Source of the DNA: an uncultured Oscillibacter sp.
GTDB lineage: Bacteria; Bacillota; Clostridia; Oscillospirales; Oscillospiraceae
DNA length: 14,674 nucleotides
Reading direction: 5' to 3'
NCBI GenBank assembly: GCA_902490355.1
Contig: CABUDN010000055.1
Location: 1 to 14,674, forward strand
Shown piece after piece: positions 1 through 5,664 of this stretch. Every line of letters starts with the position of its first letter. The stretch's first letter is position 1. The notes under the pieces were generated by a model. The model was given only the letters and a program-made list of their open reading frames with translations, did no database searches and had not been told where the DNA came from. A program made the position numbers and the translations under genes.

Positions 1-43
1 ACCGAGATCTACACTCTTTCCCTACACGACGCTCTTCCGATCT
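1..43 (+). other. Illumina P5/TruSeq universal adapter (untrimmed, not genomic)
   Basis: The first 43 bases match the 3' part of the Illumina universal (P5) adapter and end in its ligation-side GCTCTTCCGATCT. The same sequence, reverse complemented, is at 14629-14674. This is library sequence, not biology, and the genomic insert starts at 44. Confidence 0.98.
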
Positions 44-121
44 GATATTCCCTTTGATATTGGTGATCCCTAGTACCGTAAGGACACCTCCAATCAATAA
101 AAATACAGCGAACTTACCCAT
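44..121 (-). CDS. Small hydrophobic membrane protein, N-terminal fragment cut by adapter
   Basis: An open frame of 26 codons starts at an ATG (121-119) on the minus strand and runs off into the adapter at 44. An AGGAGA ribosome binding site lies about 7 bases upstream, and a good promoter reads towards it (207-179). The peptide begins MGKFAVFLLIGGVLTVLGIT followed by NIKGNI. Residues 4-19 form one hydrophobic segment, so it is a membrane anchor or uncleaved signal. The 'NI.GNI' ending resembles the start of a family of small clostridial membrane proteins (DUF3784/DUF6199-like), but this is from memory of pattern only. No function can be given. The stretch is clearly more AT-rich than the rest of the window. 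Because it touches the adapter it could in principle be chimeric, although its promoter and ribosome binding site look intact. Confidence 0.6.
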
Positions 122-178
122 TGTAACGTCTCCTATCAATATAACGTGGTTGCTTGCCGGGATTTCTTGTTAAAACGT

Positions 179-207
179 ATTATACTTGAGCTCTCACGAT
201 CGATCAA
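179..207 (-). promoter_or_regulatory. Promoter of the left-end minus-strand gene
   Basis: On the minus strand TTGATC (207-202) and TATAAT (184-179) are separated by 17 bases, a good sigma-A promoter. The start codon at 121 lies about 50 bases beyond the expected transcription start. It points away from the leuS promoter, so the two are divergent. Confidence 0.7.
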
Positions 208-316
208 GGAATGACCATGATCCCATGACCAGTTTGTGAGTTTTGGTATCATCGCCGGCTATGCGCACTTTTTTCCATTGACACGTAGCTTGAACAGAGG
301 CTTTTTGGGATGGGGC

Positions 317-345
317 TTGACAAACCGGAAAAACCTCCGTACAAT
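317..345 (+). promoter_or_regulatory. leuS promoter (sigma-A type)
   Basis: TTGACA (317-322) and TACAAT (340-345) are separated by exactly 17 bases. Transcription would start near 352, just ahead of the T-box leader stem I. Confidence 0.85.
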
Positions 346-351
346 GGGGCT

Positions 352-603
352 GTTAAAGACGTGGAAGGGAAGAAAGACGGGAATTCCCGCCCTCAGAGAG
401 CCGGCGGATGCTGCGAGCCGGTGGGGGAATCCCGTATGACTGCTCCCGGAGTTTTCCGCCTGAACTGACTGAGTAGGGCGGGACGGCGGCCCCGTTACCG
501 GCCAGATCGTTCAGATCACTGAGGGCTGGCCGGGCAACCGGCGGCTGAATCAGGGTGGTATCGCGTGACAACGCCCCTGACCGTTGGGTCGGGGCGTTTT
601 TTT
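352..603 (+). promoter_or_regulatory. T-box riboswitch (leucine), controlling leuS
   Basis: A complete T-box leader of about 250 nt lies between the promoter and leuS. Stem I is visible: a basal helix (GTGGAA about 361-366 with TTCCGC near 454-459), then ACGGGAATTCCC (377-388) pairing with GGGAATCCCGT (425-435), topped by the AG-bulge/distal-loop signature AGAGAG...GCTGCGAGCC (about 395-419). The specifier lies in the 3' side of the internal loop just after 435. CTG (440-442) fits best, and CTC (443-445) is the alternative; both are leucine codons. The conserved T-box AGGGTGGTATCGCG is at 552-565. Its UGGU (556-559) would pair with an ACCA end, which fits the A73 discriminator usual for tRNA-Leu. 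The terminator follows at once (571-603). Uncharged tRNA-Leu should stabilise the antiterminator and allow leuS transcription. Confidence 0.93.
571..603 (+). terminator. T-box regulated intrinsic terminator upstream of leuS
   Basis: ACGCCCC(T)GACC pairs with GGTCGGGGCGT around a GTTG loop and is followed by T597-603. The 5' arm abuts the T-box core, so terminator and antiterminator are mutually exclusive, as in other T-box leaders. Confidence 0.92.
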
Positions 604-634
604 GTGTTCCCATTCCATTTATAAGGAGAAAGTT

Positions 635-3064
635 ATGAAGTACGATTTTACCGCCATTGAGCAGAAATGGCAGCAGAAGTGGCTGGAGGAAAAGCCCTTC
701 GCCGCGGTTACCGGGGATAAGACCCGGGAGAAGTTCTATGGCCTCATTGAGTTCCCCTATCCCTCCGGACAGGGACTCCATGTGGGCCACGCCCGTCCCT
801 TCACCGCCATGGATATCATCTGTCGGAAAAAGCGGATGCAGGGCTACAACGTGCTCTTCCCCATTGGCTATGACGCCTTCGGCCTGCCCACGGAAAACTA
901 CGCCGTGCAGCATCACATCCATCCGGCCAAGGTGACCCATGACAACGTGTCCAACTTCCGCAAGCAGCTGCACATGTTGGGCTACTCGTTTGACTGGGAC
1001 CGGGAAGTGAACACCACCGATCCTTCCTATTATAAGTGGACGCAGTGGATTTTCCTGCAGATGTTCAAGAAGGGACTGGCCTATAAGGCCTCCATGCCCG
1101 TCAACTGGTGCACCCGCTGCAAAATCGTCCTGGCCAACGAAGAAGTGGTGGAGGGCGTGTGCGAGCGCTGCGGCGGCGAAGTCATCCGCAAGGAGAAGAG
1201 CCAGTGGATGCTGGCCATCACCAAGTACGCCGACCGCCTCATCGACGATCTGGACGACGTGGACTTCATCAACCGCGTCAAGATCCAGCAGCGCAACTGG
1301 ATCGGCCGGTCCGAGGGTACTGAGGTGAACTTCACCACCACTGCCGGAGATACGCTGACAGTTTATACCACCCGGTGCGATACTCTGTTCGGTGTGACTT
1401 ACATGGTGCTCTCTCCCGAGCATCCCTTCCTGGAGCAGTGGAAGGACCGGATCTCCAACTGGGATGCGGTGGCTGCCTATCGGGAAGAGGCTGCCCACAA
1501 GTCCGACTTCGAGCGCAGCGAGCTCAACAAGGACAAGACCGGCGTGCGCCTGGAGGGCGTGCGGGCCATCAACCCCGCCAACCAGACCGAGATTCCCATC
1601 TTCGTTTCCGACTACGTGCTCATGAGCTACGGTACCGGCGCGGTCATGGGCGTGCCCGGCCACGACCAGCGTGACTGGGAGTTTGCCACCAAGTTCGGCC
1701 TGCCCATCATCGAGGTGGTCCAGGGCGGCGACATTACCAAGGAGGCTTTCACCCTTAAGGATGACACCGGCATCATGGTCAACTCCGGCTTCCTCAACGG
1801 GATGACCGTCAAGGAGGCCATCCCCGCCATGAAGAAGTGGGTCACGGAGCAGGGTCTGGGCCATCCCAAGACCAACTTCAAGCTGCGGGACTGGGTGTTC
1901 TCCCGTCAGCGCTACTGGGGCGAGCCCATTCCTCTGGTCAACTGCCCCAAGTGCGGCTGGGTCCCCCTGCCGGAGGATCAGCTGCCCCTGCTGCTGCCTG
2001 AGGTGGACAGCTACGAGGTCACCGACACCGGCGAATCTCCCCTGGCCAAGATGACTGACTGGGTCAACACCACCTGCCCCAAGTGCGGCGGTCCTGCCCA
2101 GAGAGAGACGGATACCATGCCCCAGTGGGCCGGTTCCAGCTGGTACTTCCTGCGCTATATGGACCCCCACAACGACAAGGCTCTGGCCTCCAAGGAGGCG
2201 CTGGAGTACTGGTCTCCCGTGGATTGGTACAACGGCGGCATGGAGCACACCACTCTGCACCTGCTCTACTCCCGGTTCTGGCACAAGTTCCTCTATGACA
2301 TCGGCGTGGTGCCCACCAAGGAGCCTTACGCCAAGCGCACCAGCCACGGCATGATCCTGGGCGAGGGCGGCGAGAAGATGTCCAAGTCCCGGGGCAATGT
2401 GGTCAACCCCAACGACATTGTCGAGCAGTACGGCGCCGACACCATGCGTCTGTATATCATGTTCGTGGGTGACTTTGAGAAGGCGGCCATTTGGTCCACC
2501 GAGGCCGTCAAGGGCTCCAAGCGTTTCCTGGACCGGGTGTGGAACCTGGCGGAATCCGCAGGGGAGAGCTATGAGGTGACCCCGGCCAATGAGGCGGCCA
2601 TTCACAAAACCATCAAGAAGGTCACCGAGGATATTGACGGCCTGAAGATGAACACCGCCATCGCCGCGCTGATGACCCTGGTCAATGAGCTGGCCTCCAA
2701 CGGCTGCACCCGGGGTGACCTGCGCTACCTCATTTTGCTGCTCAATCCCTTTGCTCCCCATATCACCGAGGAACTCTGGGAGAATCTGGGCTTTGCCGCG
2801 CAGACCGGCAAGATGTGCTGCCAGGCCCAGTGGCCCGTGTTTGATGAGAGCAAGACGGTGGCTTCCACGGTGGACATGGCCGTGCAGGTCAACGGCAAGC
2901 TCAAGGGCACCGTCACCATGCCTGCCGACAGCGCCGAGGCCGATGTGGTCCAGGCCGCTCTGGCCGTGGAGAAGGTGGCCAAGGCCGTGGAGGGCATGCA
3001 GGTGGTCAAGACCATCCTGGTCAAGAACCGGCTGGTGAACCTGATCGTCAAGCCCCAGAAGTAA
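635..3064 (+). CDS. leuS: Leucine--tRNA ligase
   Basis: The gene encodes a cytosolic class Ia aminoacyl-tRNA synthetase that charges tRNA-Leu. The protein is 809 residues, normal for a bacterial LeuS. Motifs seen are the HIGH box HVGH (49-52), a Zn site CTRC (159-162) with CERC (176-179), the editing-domain T-rich strand TTRCDT (245-250), the editing Asp region HDQRD (343-347), DWVFSRQRYWGEP in the catalytic core, a second CPKC...CPKC zinc finger, and KMSKS (581-585). The C-terminal tRNA-binding domain ends with VNGKLKG and VNLIVKPQK-type strands. The start ATG at 635 is set by AAGGAG (623-628), 6 bases upstream. An upstream in-frame TTG at 584 lies inside the T-box terminator and is excluded. 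The editing strand has Cys where many LeuS have Pro (TTRPDT). Expression is T-box controlled, and the transcript ends at the 3094-3133 hairpin. Confidence 0.98.
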   Translation: MKYDFTAIEQKWQQKWLEEKPFAAVTGDKTREKFYGLIEFPYPSGQGLHVGHARPFTAMDIICRKKRMQGYNVLFPIGYDAFGLPTENYAVQHHIHPAKVTHDNVSNFRKQLHMLGYSFDWDREVNTTDPSYYKWTQWIFLQMFKKGLAYKASMPVNWCTRCKIVLANEEVVEGVCERCGGEVIRKEKSQWMLAITKYADRLIDDLDDVDFINRVKIQQRNWIGRSEGTEVNFTTTAGDTLTVYTTRCDTLFGVTYMVLSPEHPFLEQWKDRISNWDAVAAYREEAAHKSDFERSELNKDKTGVRLEGVRAINPANQTEIPIFVSDYVLMSYGTGAVMGVPGHDQRDWEFATKFGLPIIEVVQGGDITKEAFTLKDDTGIMVNSGFLNGMTVKEAIPAMKKWVTEQGLGHPKTNFKLRDWVFSRQRYWGEPIPLVNCPKCGWVPLPEDQLPLLLPEVDSYEVTDTGESPLAKMTDWVNTTCPKCGGPAQRETDTMPQWAGSSWYFLRYMDPHNDKALASKEALEYWSPVDWYNGGMEHTTLHLLYSRFWHKFLYDIGVVPTKEPYAKRTSHGMILGEGGEKMSKSRGNVVNPNDIVEQYGADTMRLYIMFVGDFEKAAIWSTEAVKGSKRFLDRVWNLAESAGESYEVTPANEAAIHKTIKKVTEDIDGLKMNTAIAALMTLVNELASNGCTRGDLRYLILLLNPFAPHITEELWENLGFAAQTGKMCCQAQWPVFDESKTVASTVDMAVQVNGKLKGTVTMPADSAEADVVQAALAVEKVAKAVEGMQVVKTILVKNRLVNLIVKPQK

Positions 3065-3093
3065 CGACCCTTCCGCAGCACAACCGCATACTG

Positions 3094-3133
3094 CAACCGG
3101 GCAGGCGCACGCGCCTGCCCGGTTGACTTTTTT
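3094..3133 (+). terminator. leuS intrinsic terminator
   Basis: A very long GC-rich hairpin: CAACCGGGCAGGCG (3094-3107) pairs with CGCCTGCCCGGTTG (3112-3125). It is followed by six T residues (3128-3133). The 3' arm and T-run also contain the -35 box of the next gene's promoter. Confidence 0.9.
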
Positions 3134-3151
3134 CCGCAGACCCGATAGAAT
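3123..3151 (+). promoter_or_regulatory. Promoter of the CpeT-like gene, overlapping the leuS terminator
   Basis: TTGACT (3123-3128) and TAGAAT (3146-3151) have a 17-base spacer. The -35 box is formed by the last bases of the leuS terminator stem plus the start of its T-run. Transcription would begin near 3158, giving a leader of about 95 nt. Confidence 0.75.
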
Positions 3152-3157
3152 GGGAAA

Positions 3158-3240
3158 ACCCCGGAAGGGCGAACCGACCGGGTCCCTGCAGGTACGCCGG
3201 CTGCGGCCGGCGGGATAGTCCGGATGGTTCCGGACAGAAA
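3158..3240 (+). promoter_or_regulatory. Structured 5' leader with three hairpins, function unknown
   Basis: Between the expected transcription start and the ribosome binding site are three consecutive stems: CCCGG (3160-3164) with CCGGG (3178-3182), a perfect 7-bp CGCCGGC/GCCGGCG with a TGCG loop (3195-3212), and a perfect 7-bp GTCCGGA/TCCGGAC with a TGGT loop (3218-3235). The last hairpin ends about 5 bases before the GGAAG ribosome binding site. There is no T-run, so any control would act on translation or RNA stability. I do not recognise a known riboswitch class. Confidence 0.45.
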
Positions 3241-3252
3241 GGAAGCATTCCC

Positions 3253-3804
3253 ATGACAAACCTGGAATCCATGATGCAGCTTTTGTGCGGCCGCTTTGAT
3301 AACCGGCAGCAGTATGAGGCCATGCAGGCCGCAGGCAAGCCGTTTCCCTATGCCGAGCATGTCAACACGGCATGCAATGACAAGATCCAAAATCTGCCCG
3401 CGGACTTTGCCGGCGTCTTTTTGCTGGAGGAGAGCTATTACACCACCGACGGAAAGACCCATGCCTCGCCGCATCTGTTTTTGTTTACGGAGGAGGACGG
3501 CGGTGTGAAATTGACGTCCTATGAGATGCCGCAGGGCTATGATGCCAATTCGTTTACCTACGCGCAGTTTGCCCCGGTGGATTACGCATCCCTGGTGCCG
3601 TCTGCCAAGTTTACACCGGCGGTCTACCGCCGGAAGGACGGCGTGTGGGAAGGCGGCAGCGTGAGCATGTTTACGCCGGTTTTGAAGTTCACGCTTTTTG
3701 AGCGCTTCTCCGAAGCGGGACTGGAAGTGCAGGAGACCATGGAGGTCAACGGCAAACGGACCTTTGGCTATGACGAGCCCATCCTCTACCGGCGGAAGGA
3801 CTGA
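3253..3804 (+). CDS. Uncharacterised conserved protein, possibly CpeT/CpcT-like
   Basis: The protein is 183 residues and soluble, with no signal peptide or membrane segment. The start ATG at 3253 follows AAAGGAAG (about 3238-3244). It opens with a helix ending LLCGRFDNRQQYE and continues with strand-rich segments: FAGVFLLEESYYTTDG, PHLFLFTEE, VKLTSYEMP, VWEGGSVSMF and VLKFTLFERF. It ends in MEVNGKRTFGYDEP. The order 'small helix with GxFDNxxQ, then antiparallel strands with EESYY and (V/L)KLxSYE' recalls the CpeT/CpcT fold (PF06206), which in cyanobacteria attaches bilins to phycobiliproteins. That chemistry is not expected in this organism, so a lipocalin-like ligand-binding role is only a guess. 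It stands alone between its own promoter and the rpsU promoter. I am confident that it is a gene, but not of its family. Confidence 0.7.
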   Translation: MTNLESMMQLLCGRFDNRQQYEAMQAAGKPFPYAEHVNTACNDKIQNLPADFAGVFLLEESYYTTDGKTHASPHLFLFTEEDGGVKLTSYEMPQGYDANSFTYAQFAPVDYASLVPSAKFTPAVYRRKDGVWEGGSVSMFTPVLKFTLFERFSEAGLEVQETMEVNGKRTFGYDEPILYRRKD

Positions 3805-3834
3805 GGGGAAGCACGGAGATTTTGAAAAAAGCTC

Positions 3835-3863
3835 TTGACAATTTTTCGCATGGCCGATATAAT
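3835..3863 (+). promoter_or_regulatory. rpsU promoter, full consensus
   Basis: TTGACA (3835-3840) and TATAAT (3858-3863) with a 17-base spacer match the sigma-A consensus at all twelve positions, as expected for a strongly expressed ribosomal protein gene. Confidence 0.93.
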
Positions 3864-3869
3864 GCATAT

Positions 3870-3941
3870 GTTAAAGCCATAATTTATGGCCCTTAAAGTA
3901 TCCTGGAATGAGCCGGATACCTCGGAGGGAGGGAAATATAG
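3870..3941 (+). promoter_or_regulatory. rpsU 5' leader with two hairpins
   Basis: The leader of about 70 nt holds the dyad GCCATAA-T-TTATGGC (3876-3890) and a hairpin GTATCC/GGATAC (3898-3903 with 3915-3920). The second ends just upstream of GGAGGG (3924-3929) and AGGGA (3930-3934). The position suits translational feedback by S21, but no known S21 leader motif is identified here. Confidence 0.35.
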
Positions 3942-4124
3942 ATGTCTGAGATCCATGTCAAGGACGGCGAGTCCATCGACAGCGCGCTCAAGCGGTTTAA
4001 GCGCAGCTGCGCCAAGGCTGGCGTGATCGCCGAGGTTCGCAAGAGAGAGCATTATGAGAGTCCCAGCGTGAAGCGCCGCAAGAAGTCTGAGGCTGCGCGC
4101 AAGAACAAGAAGCGTTATTATTAA
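3942..4124 (+). CDS. rpsU: 30S ribosomal protein S21
   Basis: The protein is 60 residues and very basic. It has the family's N-terminal VKDGESIDSALKRFKRSCAK and the lysine/arginine-rich tail with KRRKKSEAARKNKKRYY. S21 binds the 30S platform near the anti-Shine-Dalgarno region and assists initiation. Length and motif order are typical for Firmicutes. The start ATG at 3942 follows purine-rich GGAGGGAGGGAAA. It is transcribed alone from its own consensus promoter and stopped by the hairpin at 4133-4164. The KRRKKS stretch is the usual RNA-contacting segment. Confidence 0.97.
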   Translation: MSEIHVKDGESIDSALKRFKRSCAKAGVIAEVRKREHYESPSVKRRKKSEAARKNKKRYY

Positions 4125-4132
4125 TGCTGGAG

Positions 4133-4164
4133 GGAAGCTGTGCTATGGCACAGCTTCCTTTTTT
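4133..4164 (+). terminator. rpsU intrinsic terminator
   Basis: GGAAGCTGTGC (4133-4143) and GCACAGCTTCC (4148-4158) pair perfectly around a TATG loop, followed by T4159-4164. The T-run overlaps the stop codon of the convergent minus-strand gene (TAA at 4165-4163). On the minus strand no T-run follows the hairpin, so termination is one-directional. Confidence 0.93.
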
Positions 4165-4927
4165 ATCTGCCGCTAAAGAGCCGTCCGGCCAGATCCCGGA
4201 TCTCAGGCCAGAGGAAAAATGCGGTATTGATGCCGGCGCCTGCGCCCAGGCGCACCTTGCGGCTGAGCGTGTCGGCATCGTCGAAGAGAACGAAGTGAAC
4301 AGCGCCGTGCTGCGTATAGGTGAAGTAGCGGGCGCACAGGTCCTGTGAAAAGAACACCGATGGGTTTTCCCGGTCCCACAGGGCCTGGAACTCTTCTGCG
4401 CTCAGAGAGGCACCTTGGCCGGAGGGGGCGGGAAGCGTGAAATCCATCCGCAAGCGCTGTACATCCAGCGCCAGATGCTGATAGCCGCCCCAGCGGTCGG
4501 CGGCCTCCCGCAGGCATTGGGCGAGGCTTCCGCCGGAAACGGCGGTAGAGATCAGCACGCAGGAGCCGGGAGCTGCCGCGCCATAGGATTCCGGCAGATA
4601 GAGCTTCCGGCGGCCGGCCTGCTTGCTTAAAGCCCGGACCAGGGCGGTGAGATCCGGCCGGGGCGGATGTTCAAAGTCCAGCAGTACACCGGTGTAGCCC
4701 CGGCGCCCGCATTCGCGCAGAATGGCTCCGCACAGCGCGTCCGGGCGATCCACCATCGGCACATCCCGGTCACTGAGCGCCAAGAGGCCGCCCTGGGCTT
4801 GGAGCAGAAGGTTCCCCCGCAGCAGCGCCGAGTCCGCTCCAATGCGGTAGGCGGCGTGGCAGAGAGGGCGGCCGTGACGGGCGGCCTCCCGGACATCTTC
4901 CGGTGCTGCGGTGAGATAGACCTGCAA
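4163..4927 (-). CDS. Glycosyl hydrolase family 18-like TIM-barrel protein, cytoplasmic
   Basis: The protein is 254 residues. The start is chosen as TTG (4927-4925) because AAGGGGGAG lies 6 bases upstream on the minus strand; longer frames in the same phase run through the divergent yqeG gene. The sequence alternates strands and helices: LQVYLTAAPEDV, PMVDRPDALCGAILREC, YTGVLLDFEHP (D84, E86), KLYLPESY, VLISTAVSGG and YQHLALDVQRLRMDF. It ends with FVLFDDADTLSRKVRLG and INTAFFLWPEIRDL. The GVLLDFE strand and the C-terminal 'DDA.TL..K......GI......W' element are typical of GH18 barrels of the YaaH/chitinase-like type. Only the last D-x-E of the DxxDxDxE signature is kept. No signal peptide, LysM or SH3 domain is seen, so a secreted or spore-coat role is not supported. 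It is convergent with rpsU and divergent from yqeG. Activity is unproven. Confidence 0.7.
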   Translation of the reverse strand: MQVYLTAAPEDVREAARHGRPLCHAAYRIGADSALLRGNLLLQAQGGLLALSDRDVPMVDRPDALCGAILRECGRRGYTGVLLDFEHPPRPDLTALVRALSKQAGRRKLYLPESYGAAAPGSCVLISTAVSGGSLAQCLREAADRWGGYQHLALDVQRLRMDFTLPAPSGQGASLSAEEFQALWDRENPSVFFSQDLCARYFTYTQHGAVHFVLFDDADTLSRKVRLGAGAGINTAFFLWPEIRDLAGRLFSGR

Positions 4928-4940
4928 TGCGAACTCCCCC

Positions 4941-4969
4941 TTGTCGGATACGCTTGGAACTGATATACT
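4941..4969 (+). promoter_or_regulatory. Promoter of the yqeG-like gene
   Basis: TTGTCG (4941-4946) and TATACT (4964-4969) have a 17-base spacer. The -35 box touches the ribosome binding site of the divergent minus-strand gene (AAGGGGGAG, 4942-4934). The -10 region TGATATACTG also offers TATATC on the minus strand, so the two promoters may overlap. Confidence 0.65.
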
Positions 4970-5008
4970 GAACGTACAAACCATGCTTATGCAGACAAGG
5001 AGCCGACT

Positions 5009-5542
5009 ATGCCGTTTTCCCTGATTCCCCACCGGGTGGTGGACCGATATGCGGACATTACCCCCGCCTACCTGCACGAGCAGGGCGTGACGCTGCTGCT
5101 CAGTGATCTGGATTTTACTTTGGCACCCAAGTGTGTGGCCCGGCCGGACCAGGCCCTGCGGGACTGGATCGCGGAGCTGGAACGGGCTGGTATCACGCTG
5201 ATGATTGTTTCCAACAATCGTTCCGGCCGCCGGGTGCGGGAGTTTTGCGCCGATCTGGGGGTAGGGTATCAGGGTCGGGCGGGCAAGCCGTCCACCCGGG
5301 GACTGTGCTCCGCCATGGCCCGGGCCGGCGTGGACCGCAGTGCCACCGCCATGCTGGGAGATAAGCTTTTGACCGATGTGCTGGCAGCCCGGCGGGCGGG
5401 AGTGCTGGCGCTGATGGTAGAGCCCGCCGGGGGAGCGGTGACCCCCTGGCAGAAGGTGCTCCATGCCCTGCAGGCGCCGTTCAAGGCGGTCTGCCGCCGG
5501 CGGCAGACGCTGAAAAATGGAAAAAAACCAGGAACTGCCTGA
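5009..5542 (+). CDS. yqeG: YqeG family HAD IIIA-type phosphatase
   Basis: The protein is 177 residues, the usual size of the YqeG family. The start ATG at 5009 follows AAGGAG (4997-5002), 6 bases upstream. HAD motifs are in order: motif I LLSDLDFTLAP with nucleophile D33 and D35, motif II VSNN (S68), the motif III lysine in AGKP (K93), and motif IV GDKLLTD (D118, D123). The N-terminal PHRVVDRYADITPAYL is characteristic of the family. Most relatives read DLDNTL; here Phe replaces Asn at position 36, and the catalytic aspartates are unaffected. The family is related to PTPMT/Gep4-type phosphatidylglycerophosphate phosphatases, but the bacterial substrate is not settled. A basic, low-complexity tail (CRRRQTLKNGKK) ends the protein. 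It precedes efp, which has its own promoter starting just after the stop. Confidence 0.9.
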   Translation: MPFSLIPHRVVDRYADITPAYLHEQGVTLLLSDLDFTLAPKCVARPDQALRDWIAELERAGITLMIVSNNRSGRRVREFCADLGVGYQGRAGKPSTRGLCSAMARAGVDRSATAMLGDKLLTDVLAARRAGVLALMVEPAGGAVTPWQKVLHALQAPFKAVCRRRQTLKNGKKPGTA

Positions 5543-5549
5543 AAAATAC

Positions 5550-5578
5550 TTGCAATGCCGGGCAACATACGGTAAAAT
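5550..5578 (+). promoter_or_regulatory. efp promoter
   Basis: TTGCAA (5550-5555) and TAAAAT (5573-5578), 17 bases apart, lie immediately downstream of the yqeG stop codon. Positions may be off by one because an A-run just upstream was hard to count by eye. Confidence 0.7.
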
Positions 5579-5608
5579 AGCTTCGGTCTGTTAAGAACGT
5601 GAAATTTT

Positions 5609-5639
5609 GAGAAAATGTCCTTCCACAGGTCGTTTTCTC
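5609..5639 (+). promoter_or_regulatory. Hairpin in the efp leader
   Basis: GAGAAAA (5609-5615) pairs with TTTTCTC (5633-5639), extended by a G-U and a G-C pair towards a loop. It sits about 12 bases upstream of the GAGGAGG ribosome binding site (5651-5657). No T-run follows, so it is not a terminator. Its role is unknown. Confidence 0.4.
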
Positions 5640-5664
5640 GTAAGATTTGTGAGGAGGAAAACCT

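Noticed and set aside
278..283. TTGACA at 278-283 as a second leuS promoter
   Set aside because: No -10-like hexamer lies at 16-18 bases downstream. The pair at 317/340 is far better.
236..439. 67-codon plus-strand frame upstream of leuS
   Set aside because: It covers the leuS promoter and T-box stem I, has no ribosome binding site and shows no family resemblance.
353..3259. 968-codon open frame antisense to leuS
   Set aside because: It is a by-product of the G/C-rich third positions of leuS. It has no family signature, runs through the T-box and terminator, and has histidine- and glycine-rich low-complexity composition.
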